In this document: one piece after another, positions 42,690 through 50,888 of the stretch | How the letters are laid out: every line of letters begins with the position of its first letter | Position numbering within the stretch: the stretch's first letter is position 1 | Made by a program: the position numbers and the translations under genes | Origin: Taishania sp964580465 | GTDB taxonomy: Bacteria > Bacteroidota > Bacteroidia > Flavobacteriales_D > Crocinitomicaceae | NCBI GenBank assembly: GCA_964580465.1 | Contig: CAZOKJ010000010.1 | Coordinates: 11,222 to 75,221 of the forward strand | DNA length: 64,000 nt | Direction: 5' to 3' | Notes under the pieces: generated by a model | Database searches by the model: none | What the model was told of the DNA's origin: nothing | Seen by the model: the letters and a program-made list of their open reading frames with translations, nothing else

Positions 42690-45600
42690 ATGAAACGATT
42701 GATTCAAAACTTACTATTTATTGTAATAACTTGTTTTTTTGCTTTTTCAGGAATTGGTCAACTTTATTCTTTCAAAAAGTTTGATCATAAAAATGGATTG
42801 CAATTAAACGCTGTACTCAGTATTTTCCCGCAACAAGATGGTTCGTTGTTGTTGGGAACAAACGGAGCAGGAATCATTGAGTTTGATGGTTATTCATTTA
42901 AAGAATATGTGCGTGAAACACAAAGAGAAAATCTTTTTGTGTCTGATATTGTTTCAGTTGATAACACCATTTATTTTATCTCTAAATACAGTGGGCTTTA
43001 TAAAGTTAACCAAAATAAAGAAATTAAAAGTCTTTATTTAAACTCTGCTTATGGCGAATATTTTAAAATGATAGCCAAAAAAAATGAACTATTTATTTTA
43101 ACCTCCAAAGGAATTTTAATTTGGAACATTCAAACAAACAAACAACAATTTTTTTCAATACGAACCACTAATGAATCCTTGGTCAATCAACTTGTAGTTG
43201 CTTTTGATGAGTTATTGTTAGTTAGACAAACGGGAATTAGCATTTTTAAAAATGGAAAAGAACAATCAATTGAAAGTTTTTTCAATAGAGGTGATTTGTC
43301 AGGATTTAATGTGGCAAGTTTTCACTCCAATTCCTTGTTTTTATATGATTCGTCGTTAAAAAATGAATTAGTCATTAAGCAAGTAAAAGACCAGTATCAA
43401 TTTTCGACTAAACCAATTCATCAACCTGCTAGTTTTAAGCGTTTTCCATCTGAAATTAATGAAGTTACTTACAATCCAATAAAGAAAAGTACGCTATTTT
43501 CTAATAAAAATGGAGATTTGTATGATTATGTTGATGGTAAGTTGATCGAAGCTTCTAAAAATTACGACAATACTAACCTAAAATTAAATTCTGTTACGTG
43601 TGATTTTGCCGGTTTTTATTGGTTAGCAAGTAATTTAGAAGGTATTTTTAAAATCGGAGTAAGACCTTTCACTAAAATTGAGTTGAATACTGCCTACGAA
43701 GGTGGAAACATCTCGTTTGTTTTTAAAACCAAGCAGCAAAAATTATTATTTTCATCAGCGACGACCAATAAATTATACATTGGAAGCTTGACAAGTAATG
43801 CTGTAAAAGACATTGATTTAACGGTTTATTCTGCAACATACTTGGGTGAAAAATTGTTATTAGGAACGAAAAATGGCGTTTATCTTTTTAATGAAACAAA
43901 TGAAACGGTTCAAAAAATTAACTTACCTAACTTAAAAGATCAATCAACTGTTCGGTATTTGTCTTATCATGAACCTTTTTTGTGGCTTTCAACCGATGAT
44001 CCGAGTTTGTACCAATATACACAAGATTTAAAGTTAGTGCATACCTATACCAATGAAAAAATTGGAGGCACTGTTTACACTGGACAACCCGCTATTAAAG
44101 GAGATGAATTGTTGATAGGAACGAGTACAGGTGTAAAGAAAATTACCTTAAAAAATCATACTGTAACCAAATTAAGTCATGACTCACTTGGATTTTACTC
44201 AGGCTTATCCACCATTGACGCCTTTGATACCCGTTGGTTTACTTTGGATAAGGGAATAATTGGATTTACAAAACAAGGAAAGACAATCGTGTTAAATGCT
44301 CCAAGTATTTTTTCAACTTATTTGTTTTACACTTTAAATTCGGATAAAAATGGAAAGCTATATATTGGAACTAACAAAGGAATTAATGCCATTCAGTTGA
44401 ATGAAAAAGGAGAGGTTCTTAGCCAAAACAATTATTCATCCAAAACAGGTTTTGAGGGTTATGAAACAAATATGCGAGCGTCATTTCAAACAACTACTCA
44501 ATTATTTTTAGGAACAATTGAAGGGATGTATGTTGTTGATTATGAGGTTTTAAATGACTTAATTCCAACCATTGCACCAAGCATTCAGCAGCTACGAGTT
44601 TCCAAAGACAAAGAAGGAAAAGAATTTCAATTTGTTTTTGTGGACAAAAATCCTTTGTTGCGCAATGTAATTTACCAGTACCGCTATAAACAAAATATAG
44701 AAACTGAATGGTCTAAATCAACATCCAGCAATAGGTTGACCATTAAAAATTTGCCTAATGGTGAATATACATTAGAAGTTAGGTCTTCATATAATGGAAG
44801 TGTTTTTGGCCCAGTGGCGAGCTATTCTTTTACTGTTAAACGTGCTTTTTATACAGAATATCTTTGGTTGATTGCCATTGTTTCTATTATTGTTCTCTTA
44901 TTGATTTATAAAGCATTTAAATCAAAGTACGACACAGTTAATCAAGGGTTTTATTACGAAGAAACTGCTCATTATTCCAAATCTCTTCCTTCCTTGATTC
45001 TGTTTGTTGCTATTGCTAAACCTGTTACACATGTAGCTATTTATTACATGGGAATTGATGTGAAAATTAATGTAGTTTTAGAAATATTAATTTCAGGTGT
45101 GTTTTTTGCATTTTACTTTATAGCATCGAAACAATCAAAACTTAAAAATCATGCTTCTGTTAATAGAATTATCATTGTTTCTTATATCGTTTTAATCGCT
45201 TACTTTTTGTATGGCTTGTATGTAAACTCGCTACACCCGTTTTATGGTTATCCTGTCGTTCTTTCATTAGCCGTTTCTCCTTTTATCTTTTTTAAGACGA
45301 AGCATGTAATGATGTTTTCTTTTATGATTATTGTTTTGTCAGCATTACTGACTTATTTTTCAGAAGACACACATTATGATAAGTATTTACTGCTCTTTAT
45401 GCTTGTTTCATCGGTTGTGTTATCTTTATTTATCAGCGTTGCACGTCATGAGAATTTTCGACAACTATCACTCATATCCTCAATTATCAATAAAAGTAAT
45501 GTAGTGGCTATTGCAATGAACTCAAAATCAGTGATTAAGTATGTGAGCCGAAACATTGGAGAGTACATTGAATTAAATGCGTCTGATTTAGTGAACCAAT

Positions 45601-46955
45601 CTATCAATGAAATTAATCGTTTTATTCCAGAAACAGAAGCGACACACGCAATGAATTTAAAAGATGAATTCTTTGATGGAAAACGATTTACTTCACCATT
45701 TAGAAATGAAAAGGGGGAAGTGTTTTGGTTTGATTGGGTGTGCAAATATTATGAAAATGATTTGTTTGTGTTAATTGGACAAGAAGTGTCTGATAAAATT
45801 AGTTTTACCAATATGTTTTATTCTATTTTTAAAGAATCGAAAGATGTTATATATAAAACAAAATTGAGTGGTGAAATTGAATTTGTAAATCATTGGTTTT
45901 TTGATGAAGGTAAACCCGCAGATAGTTACATAGGTCAATACATGGTCAATTGGGTTGAAAAAAGTGTCATTAAAGAAGCGAGTTTGTTTTATGCAAAACA
46001 AATCAATGAACGAATTCCTAGAACTTACTTTGAAATGAAAGTAGTTCATCCAGATGGAAGAAGTATGTGGATTAGACAATCAGCTTTTTTAGTTTTTGAC
46101 CTCGTTGAAAAGGATAAGCCTTCTGGATTAATGGTGATTGCTAAAGATATTACTGAAGAAGTTGAAAATAAAAAAGAAATTTTTCAGTTAAAAAGATCGG
46201 TTGATTCATATAGTAAAGCTGTTGAAAACGTACAACAATTGTCATTGCTTAATCAAGAGCCATTGCGGCAGTATTTTGATGAGTGTTTTGTACTAAAAAT
46301 GCCTAAGAAGAATAATTTAAGTGATTTCTATTGGTCTACTGAAATTGATGGAAATCTGATGATTATTGTAGGTGAAACTAAAGGAACCGACTTGCAAAAT
46401 GCTATGATTTCTTTGTATTTGAATGGTTTACTATATAGTACAATTAACGAAAAAACTATTCAAGATCCATCTGTTATTCTTCAGAAAATTGATACCAAAT
46501 TAACTAAAACAATTGAAAATAACCCAGATAATTATGCTTTCTTAGCAGGGATTGAAATGACAGTTTGTTGTATTAATATAGAAGAAAAATCATTCAAATA
46601 TGCTAGTGCAGGTGGAAGACTTGTTACGCATGATGGGAATGAACTAATCATACGTAAGGGGGATAGTAAGCGAATAGGGGTGGAGCGAGCTAATTTTGAT
46701 ACGTATGTAATGCATTATTTTCCTTTGAGTAAATATTTCACAATGTATTTATTCACTGATGGGTACATAGAACAAATAGGAGATAGAAACATGAAACGCT
46801 ATTCAATTAAACGATTTATTGAATTAATTGATAAAAACATCCGTTTGCCATTATCTGCCCAACATGATATTTTTGAAAATGAGTTCATACATTGGAAAGG
46901 AGGTGTGGAACAAACAGATGATGTTACTGTTTTAGGTGTTAGAATTGAATCTTAA
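42690..46955 (+). CDS. Reg_prop/Y_Y_Y sensor fused to multi-TM region, PAS domains and SpoIIE phosphatase
   Basis: 1421 residues. Signal peptide 1-24; periplasmic two-component-regulator-type beta-propeller repeats (~30-630, e.g. DGSLLLGTNGAGIIEFDG, KLYIGTNKGINAIQLNE); a Y_Y_Y domain (~650-740). A first helix (YLWLIAIVSIIVLLLIYKAF) is followed by about six further membrane segments (~770-930), then PAS-like domains (~940-1170, with MWIRQSAFLVF). The C-terminus is a PP2C/SpoIIE phosphatase domain (~1190-1421) with LFTDGYIEQ and EQTDDVTVLG. Its first metal-binding motif reads GETKGTDLQNAM, with Glu where Asp is usual. No kinase domain is present, so an outside signal is probably turned into protein-serine dephosphorylation, perhaps in an anti-sigma/STAS partner switch; no such partner is adjacent. 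Confidence 0.85.
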   Translation: MKRLIQNLLFIVITCFFAFSGIGQLYSFKKFDHKNGLQLNAVLSIFPQQDGSLLLGTNGAGIIEFDGYSFKEYVRETQRENLFVSDIVSVDNTIYFISKYSGLYKVNQNKEIKSLYLNSAYGEYFKMIAKKNELFILTSKGILIWNIQTNKQQFFSIRTTNESLVNQLVVAFDELLLVRQTGISIFKNGKEQSIESFFNRGDLSGFNVASFHSNSLFLYDSSLKNELVIKQVKDQYQFSTKPIHQPASFKRFPSEINEVTYNPIKKSTLFSNKNGDLYDYVDGKLIEASKNYDNTNLKLNSVTCDFAGFYWLASNLEGIFKIGVRPFTKIELNTAYEGGNISFVFKTKQQKLLFSSATTNKLYIGSLTSNAVKDIDLTVYSATYLGEKLLLGTKNGVYLFNETNETVQKINLPNLKDQSTVRYLSYHEPFLWLSTDDPSLYQYTQDLKLVHTYTNEKIGGTVYTGQPAIKGDELLIGTSTGVKKITLKNHTVTKLSHDSLGFYSGLSTIDAFDTRWFTLDKGIIGFTKQGKTIVLNAPSIFSTYLFYTLNSDKNGKLYIGTNKGINAIQLNEKGEVLSQNNYSSKTGFEGYETNMRASFQTTTQLFLGTIEGMYVVDYEVLNDLIPTIAPSIQQLRVSKDKEGKEFQFVFVDKNPLLRNVIYQYRYKQNIETEWSKSTSSNRLTIKNLPNGEYTLEVRSSYNGSVFGPVASYSFTVKRAFYTEYLWLIAIVSIIVLLLIYKAFKSKYDTVNQGFYYEETAHYSKSLPSLILFVAIAKPVTHVAIYYMGIDVKINVVLEILISGVFFAFYFIASKQSKLKNHASVNRIIIVSYIVLIAYFLYGLYVNSLHPFYGYPVVLSLAVSPFIFFKTKHVMMFSFMIIVLSALLTYFSEDTHYDKYLLLFMLVSSVVLSLFISVARHENFRQLSLISSIINKSNVVAIAMNSKSVIKYVSRNIGEYIELNASDLVNQSINEINRFIPETEATHAMNLKDEFFDGKRFTSPFRNEKGEVFWFDWVCKYYENDLFVLIGQEVSDKISFTNMFYSIFKESKDVIYKTKLSGEIEFVNHWFFDEGKPADSYIGQYMVNWVEKSVIKEASLFYAKQINERIPRTYFEMKVVHPDGRSMWIRQSAFLVFDLVEKDKPSGLMVIAKDITEEVENKKEIFQLKRSVDSYSKAVENVQQLSLLNQEPLRQYFDECFVLKMPKKNNLSDFYWSTEIDGNLMIIVGETKGTDLQNAMISLYLNGLLYSTINEKTIQDPSVILQKIDTKLTKTIENNPDNYAFLAGIEMTVCCINIEEKSFKYASAGGRLVTHDGNELIIRKGDSKRIGVERANFDTYVMHYFPLSKYFTMYLFTDGYIEQIGDRNMKRYSIKRFIELIDKNIRLPLSAQHDIFENEFIHWKGGVEQTDDVTVLGVRIES

Positions 46956-47031
46956 AAAAAAAACTAATAATTTTAATTCATTTTTTTTCAGTTGTTTAAT
47001 TTTTTTTTTGAAAAATAATTTAATTTTTTTT

Positions 47032-47053
47032 GTAACCTTTTGTTACCCGGGTA
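47032..47053. promoter_or_regulatory. Overlapping dyads upstream of the split helical protein
   Basis: GTAAC-N5-GTTAC (47032-47046) overlaps a perfect 10-bp palindrome TACCCGGGTA (47044-47053), a GC-rich island in very AT-rich DNA, 37 nt before the ATG at 47090. Possible operator. The rest of 46956-47089 is poly-T/A-rich spacer. Confidence 0.4.
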
Positions 47054-47089
47054 GCTCTAAAGGGTATAAACCAATTAAATTTTTAAAAA

Positions 47090-47536
47090 ATGAAAAAAAT
47101 AGCAATGATGGTAGCACTATTTGTAGCTACAATAGCAACAGGAAATTCAGCATTAGCATGTGATGCTTGTGGTAAAAATGATCCAAAAGTAGAATTGAGA
47201 AATACCATGCAAAAATTATGGGCAGATCACATGATGTGGACTTACACAACAGTTGATGCGTTTTTTAATAATGCAGACGGATTGTCTTCACAACTTGGTC
47301 GATTGTTACAAAATCAAAAAGACATAGGTGCTGCAGTTGTTCCTTTCTATGGGCAAGCTGGAGGAGATGCATTAGCTAAATTGTTGAAAGAGCATATTGA
47401 AGGTGCTGTTCCAGTATTAACAGTAGCAAAAAACGGAGATTCTGAGGGGGTAAAAGTAGCATTAGACGCATGGTATAAAAACGCAGAAGAGATTGCAGAC
47501 TTCTTATCAGCGGCGAATCCTAAAGCATGGAAGTAA
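47090..47536 (+). CDS. Exported helical protein, N-terminal part of a split gene
   Basis: 148 residues. Signal peptide KKIAMMVALFVATIATGNSALA with two Cys just after it (CDACG), then a helical region: LRNTMQKLWADHMMWTYTTVDAFF, GRLLQNQKDIGAAVVPFYGQAGGDALAKLLKEHI, and ALDAWYKNAEEIADFLSAANPKAW. I recognise this pattern from full-length proteins of ~200 residues in other bacteria, where it continues into what is here the next ORF. The frame stops at a TAA (47534-47536). The next sense codon is GAT, then ATG ATG, in the same frame. The part preserved here would be about two thirds of the helical bundle. Confidence 0.75.
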   Translation: MKKIAMMVALFVATIATGNSALACDACGKNDPKVELRNTMQKLWADHMMWTYTTVDAFFNNADGLSSQLGRLLQNQKDIGAAVVPFYGQAGGDALAKLLKEHIEGAVPVLTVAKNGDSEGVKVALDAWYKNAEEIADFLSAANPKAWK

Positions 47537-47539
47537 GAT

Positions 47540-47743
47540 ATGATGCGTGAAATGATGAAAGGACATATTGATCAAACAACAACGTATGCTGTACATTTAT
47601 TGAAAAAAGATTATGAATCAACAGTTAAAGAATTTGACAAAGCATTTGCTCACATGTCATTGATGTCAGAAGAACTTTCAGCTGGTTGGATTACTCAATT
47701 CCCTGCGAAATTTGAAGTGAAAAAAGTAGCTAAGAAAAAATAA
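47540..47743 (+). CDS. C-terminal part of the split helical protein
   Basis: 67 residues, in the same frame as the preceding ORF and separated from it by one TAA and one GAT codon. Sequence MREMMKGHIDQTTTYAVHLL, EFDKAFAHMSLMSEELSAGW and ITQFPAKF corresponds to the end of the family protein. It has no signal peptide of its own. If made by re-initiation at 47540, it would stay in the cytoplasm while the N-terminal part is exported, so the two could not easily assemble. Most simply, the gene was inactivated by a nonsense mutation. Confidence 0.6.
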   Translation: MMREMMKGHIDQTTTYAVHLLKKDYESTVKEFDKAFAHMSLMSEELSAGWITQFPAKFEVKKVAKKK

Positions 47744-47772
47744 CACAAAAGAAAATTAGCAGACTGAACAGT

Positions 47773-47796
47773 AAAGGAAGCTAGACTTCCTTTTTA
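47773..47796 (+). terminator. Terminator after the split gene
   Basis: AAAGGAAG (47773-47780) pairs with CTTCCTTT (47786-47793), followed by TT. Confidence 0.7.
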
Positions 47797-47818
47797 TGTG
47801 AAATAAAACTAGCAAAAT

Positions 47819-47840
47819 ACAGATATATCTGTTATTTTTG
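47819..47840 (+). promoter_or_regulatory. -7 box TATTTTTG with adjacent perfect 14-bp palindrome, PTPS gene
   Basis: ACAGATATATCTGT (47819-47832) is a perfect palindrome touching the -7 box TATTTTTG (47833-47840), i.e. inside the spacer where RNA polymerase binds. A repressor operator would be expected at such a place. The ATG follows at 47867. Confidence 0.5.
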
Positions 47841-47866
47841 TAAGAAACAAACAAATCAACAAAACA

Positions 47867-48271
47867 ATGAAAATTTGTAGAAGAGAAACCTTCAACGCTG
47901 CACATAGACTTTTTGTAAAAGATTGGTCTGATGAAAAGAATTTTTCCGTTTTTGGTAAATGTAGCAATCCTAACTATCATGGACACAATTATGTTTTGGA
48001 AACATGGTTAGAAGGAGAAATAGACCCTATAACTGGATACGTGTATGATTTAGGTGAATTAAAGCGTTTGGTTAGAAAAGAAATTACCGAAAGATTTGAT
48101 CATCGCAATTTGAACTTGGATTGCGAAGAGTTTAAAGACAGAACTCCTTCTGCAGAAAATATCGCAGTTGTTATTTGGGATATTTTAAGACAGCATATTC
48201 CTTCTGAATACAAATTAATGGTCCGTTTGTCAGAAACAGAAAATAATTGGGTAGAGTACGAAGGAAAATAA
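47867..48271 (+). CDS. 6-pyruvoyl/6-carboxytetrahydropterin synthase family protein
   Basis: 134 residues. Zinc enzyme acting on dihydroneopterin triphosphate. Zinc ligands are in FNAAHRL and YHGHNY; FDHRNLN and the Glu-rich end (SETENNWVEYEG) are conserved. The catalytic motif is Cys-x5-HGH (KCSNPNYHGH), as in PTPS enzymes of the tetrahydrobiopterin pathway, rather than the Cys-x3-HGH of QueD for queuosine. So the product could be 6-pyruvoyltetrahydropterin; automatic annotation as queD would be uncertain. No queC or queE in the window. Confidence 0.85.
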   Translation: MKICRRETFNAAHRLFVKDWSDEKNFSVFGKCSNPNYHGHNYVLETWLEGEIDPITGYVYDLGELKRLVRKEITERFDHRNLNLDCEEFKDRTPSAENIAVVIWDILRQHIPSEYKLMVRLSETENNWVEYEGK

Positions 48272-48320
48272 TAGTTGGAGTTCGAATCTAAAACTTACTT
48301 TAAGTTAATAAAAAGGATAT

Positions 48321-48356
48321 AAAAAAAGCTGTTTTCAAACGAAAACAGCTTTTTTT
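48321..48356. terminator. Bidirectional terminator between convergent genes
   Basis: 16-bp perfect stem (48321-48336 with 48341-48356) with an AAAC loop and A/T runs at both sides. Confidence 0.9.
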
Positions 48357-48372
48357 GTATGGATAAATTGGA

Positions 48373-49560
48373 CTATTTCAACGCTTTTTCACGTTTTTTA
48401 TCCAATTTGATTTGTTGTTCATTTAATTTAGCAAAAGACAAATCGATGGCAGTTAATTTTGTTTGAATTTTGGCCGCATCGCCTTTACCTCTTTCTAAAT
48501 CAGCTTTAAGTTTGTCAGCTTGCTTTGTCAACTTAGCTCTTGAATCATCAATTTTCTTCTGGCTTGCGTCTAATTTATTGATTGTTTTTTCCAATTTTTC
48601 AGCAGCCTTTTGTGCTTTCGCAGCTTCTTTTGCCTCTTTTTCTGATTGTTTGGCTAATTTTTGGGCTTCTTTTTGAGCTTTCTTTGCTTCTTTTTGAGCT
48701 TTTTCGGCTTCTTTTTTAGCTTTTTCAGCATCTTTTAGTCGCTTTAATTCAGCATTAGCCGCTTCTTTTTGTGCTTTTGCTTCTGCTTCAGCAGCTTTTA
48801 ACTTCGCAGCTTGTTCTTCTTGCATTTTTTTGGCATCTTGAGCTGTGATTTTCGCTTCATTTTTAGCATCTTCTAAACGGTTAGCTTCAATTTCTTTGCG
48901 ACGAGCTTCAGCCTCTTCTTGTTGTTTCTTTATTTCTGCTTCACGTGCTGCTTTTTCTTCTGCTAAACGCTCTTGTTGCTCTTTTGCTTTGGCTGTTACT
49001 TCATCTTGAGTCGCTTTTGCATCGGCTGCTTTTTGTTCTGCTTGGCGCTTTGTTTCCTCAGCTTGCTTTCGAACTTCTTCAGTTGTTTTTTGAATTTCCT
49101 CTCTTTGCTTATTGGTTTCTTCTTTTGCTTTGCGAGCAGCTTCTTCACGAGCAGCCTGTTCTGCTTCACGTGTTTTTATTTCATCGACTGTTTCAGTTTT
49201 AGAGCGCAAAGTAAATTCAAATGCTTTATTGTTTTCTAATATAACATCGACTAACTTTTCTGTTTTGTACAATGCATGCGTAACTTCAATTTGTACTAAT
49301 TGCTTGTTGTAAACTGGAATTTTAATTGCTACATTTCCATTTGCATCAGAAACACCTGAGCCAAGAGTAATACCTTGAGCCTTTAAAGTTACCATTGCAC
49401 CTGCAACAGCTTGACCCTTATCACTTTTTACCGTTAAAGTGACACTAATCGCTTCTTGTTGCAAATTTTCCAAAATAGGTTTCGTTGCGTGTGTCGCAGC
49501 ATGAGTCACGGTACCTAAACTAGCAATTAAAATTGCTACCAAAATAAATTGTCTTTTCAT
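48373..49560 (-). CDS. Exported protein with Ig/carboxypeptidase-regulatory-like domain and long coiled coil
   Basis: 395 residues. Signal peptide 1-22, then a beta-sandwich of the CarboxypepD_reg/Big type (ISVTLTVKSDKGQAVAGAMVTLKAQG to FEFTLRS, ~36-125). About 220 residues of Lys/Glu/Ala-rich heptads follow (for example AEEKAAREAEIKKQQEEAEA), then a short helical end. The composition (few aromatic or Cys residues) indicates a long rod in the periplasm. No partner recognised. The coiled coil yields long antisense ORFs that are artefacts. Confidence 0.75.
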   Translation of the reverse strand: MKRQFILVAILIASLGTVTHAATHATKPILENLQQEAISVTLTVKSDKGQAVAGAMVTLKAQGITLGSGVSDANGNVAIKIPVYNKQLVQIEVTHALYKTEKLVDVILENNKAFEFTLRSKTETVDEIKTREAEQAAREEAARKAKEETNKQREEIQKTTEEVRKQAEETKRQAEQKAADAKATQDEVTAKAKEQQERLAEEKAAREAEIKKQQEEAEARRKEIEANRLEDAKNEAKITAQDAKKMQEEQAAKLKAAEAEAKAQKEAANAELKRLKDAEKAKKEAEKAQKEAKKAQKEAQKLAKQSEKEAKEAAKAQKAAEKLEKTINKLDASQKKIDDSRAKLTKQADKLKADLERGKGDAAKIQTKLTAIDLSFAKLNEQQIKLDKKREKALK

Positions 49561-49640
49561 GATGTTTAATTTTCTTCTATAAAATTATAAAAAATATTTT
49601 AAATTAACAACCAAATCGCAAAAACTATACCAAAAATAAT

Positions 49641-49648
49641 TATCTTTA
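49641..49648 (+). promoter_or_regulatory. Near-consensus -7 box TATCTTTA of holB
   Basis: One mismatch (final A for G) to TAnnTTTG, only 5 nt before the ATG at 49653; would give a leaderless or nearly leaderless mRNA. Confidence 0.35.
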
Positions 49649-49652
49649 CTTC

Positions 49653-50771
49653 ATGCAATTCTCAAAAATAATTGGACAAGTTGCTTTGAAGCAACAATTA
49701 ATAAAGGAAGTAAACAGTGGCAAGATTAGTCATGCCAAGTTGTTTGTCGGTGAGAGTGGATACGGAACTCTTCCATTAGCACTTGCTTTTGTGCAGTACT
49801 TGTTTTGTAAAAATAAACAAGAAAAAGATAGCTGTGGCACTTGTGATAGTTGTGTGAAAGTAACTAATTTACAACATCCAGATTTGCATTTTTCTTATCC
49901 AGTTGTGTTACAAGAAGCAAAGACATCCAAAGAAGTGTTGCCTTTATGGAGAAGTATCATTCATGAAAATCCTTATTTTAATTTAACCATGTGGACCAAC
50001 CACATTGATCCAAAAGGACGTGTACCTGTGATTGGTACAGATGAAGGTTTAGAAATTATCAAATCATTGTCGCTCAAATCATTTGAAGGTGGATACAAGG
50101 TAATGTTAATTTGGGGAGCTGAAGAAATGAACACGGTAACTTCTAATAAATTATTAAAAATTTTAGAAGAACCACCAGCGAAAACTATTTTTATACTTAT
50201 TGGAACTTCAACAAATAAGTTTCTTCAAACCATCTTATCACGTACGCAAATTACACGTGTACCAAGAATTGAAGTGGAAGATATTAGCCAGTTTTTAATG
50301 CGCAAGTATCAATTAAACTTGGCGAATGCCAATACTATTGCTATTCGAAGTGAGGGTAACTTAATTGAAGCCATTGATTTTGCAACAGCCAATCCACAGG
50401 CGAATAGTGATAGAGACTTGTTTATTGAGTTAATGCGTGTTTGCTACAAAAAGGATGTGCCTCAAATGATTGCTTGGTCTGAGAAAATTAGTGGCGAAAC
50501 AAAAGACAGACAAAAAAACTTCATTTTGTATTGCTTACACATGTTTAGACAAAGTTTACTTAAAAATTATACGAAAGATGTTTTGTTGCGTGTTTCTAAT
50601 GAAGAAGCTGAATTTTTGTCAAAGTTTGCTCGTTTTGTAACTGGGAATAACATCATTCCTTTTTATGAAAATTTCAACAATGCACATTACTATATTGAAA
50701 GAAATGCAAATCCCAAGTTAATCTTCACTAATTTGTGCTTTAACGTTATGAGATTCATACACGTCGCTTAA
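49653..50771 (+). CDS. holB: DNA polymerase III, delta' subunit
   Basis: 372 residues. Clamp-loader AAA+ subunit. Start FSKIIGQVALKQQLIKEV, then GESGYGTLPLA where the Walker A should be: the GKT is missing, as expected for delta', which does not hydrolyse ATP. A zinc module CGTCDSC follows, then HPDLHFSYPVV, LLKILEEPPAKTIFILIGTS (the sensor-1 strand) and a C-terminal collar domain. Monocistronic. Confidence 0.9.
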   Translation: MQFSKIIGQVALKQQLIKEVNSGKISHAKLFVGESGYGTLPLALAFVQYLFCKNKQEKDSCGTCDSCVKVTNLQHPDLHFSYPVVLQEAKTSKEVLPLWRSIIHENPYFNLTMWTNHIDPKGRVPVIGTDEGLEIIKSLSLKSFEGGYKVMLIWGAEEMNTVTSNKLLKILEEPPAKTIFILIGTSTNKFLQTILSRTQITRVPRIEVEDISQFLMRKYQLNLANANTIAIRSEGNLIEAIDFATANPQANSDRDLFIELMRVCYKKDVPQMIAWSEKISGETKDRQKNFILYCLHMFRQSLLKNYTKDVLLRVSNEEAEFLSKFARFVTGNNIIPFYENFNNAHYYIERNANPKLIFTNLCFNVMRFIHVA

Positions 50772-50861
50772 TCCTTGTGATTTGTTAAAAAAAAATGTTT
50801 ATTAATTAAAATATAACGCATTTTTTTGTTAGTTTTTCAACAATGCAATCTTTGAATTAAC

Positions 50862-50869
50862 TACATTTG
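50862..50869 (+). promoter_or_regulatory. -7 box TACATTTG of the saccharopine-dehydrogenase-family gene
   Basis: Exact TAnnTTTG match, 19 nt before the ATG at 50889. Confidence 0.55.
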
Positions 50870-50888
50870 CATATAAACAAATTAGAAA

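Noticed and set aside
46936..47163. 75-codon ORF across the end of the SpoIIE gene
   Set aside because: Low-complexity Phe/Asn/Lys sequence from AT-rich spacer, out of frame with both flanking genes.
48945..49239. Leu/Phe-rich plus-strand ORFs
   Set aside because: Antisense of the Lys/Glu coiled-coil codons, which always read as Leu/Phe on the other strand.
49653..50771. Missing Walker A lysine as a defect in HolB
   Set aside because: The delta' subunit normally lacks a working P-loop, so this is expected.
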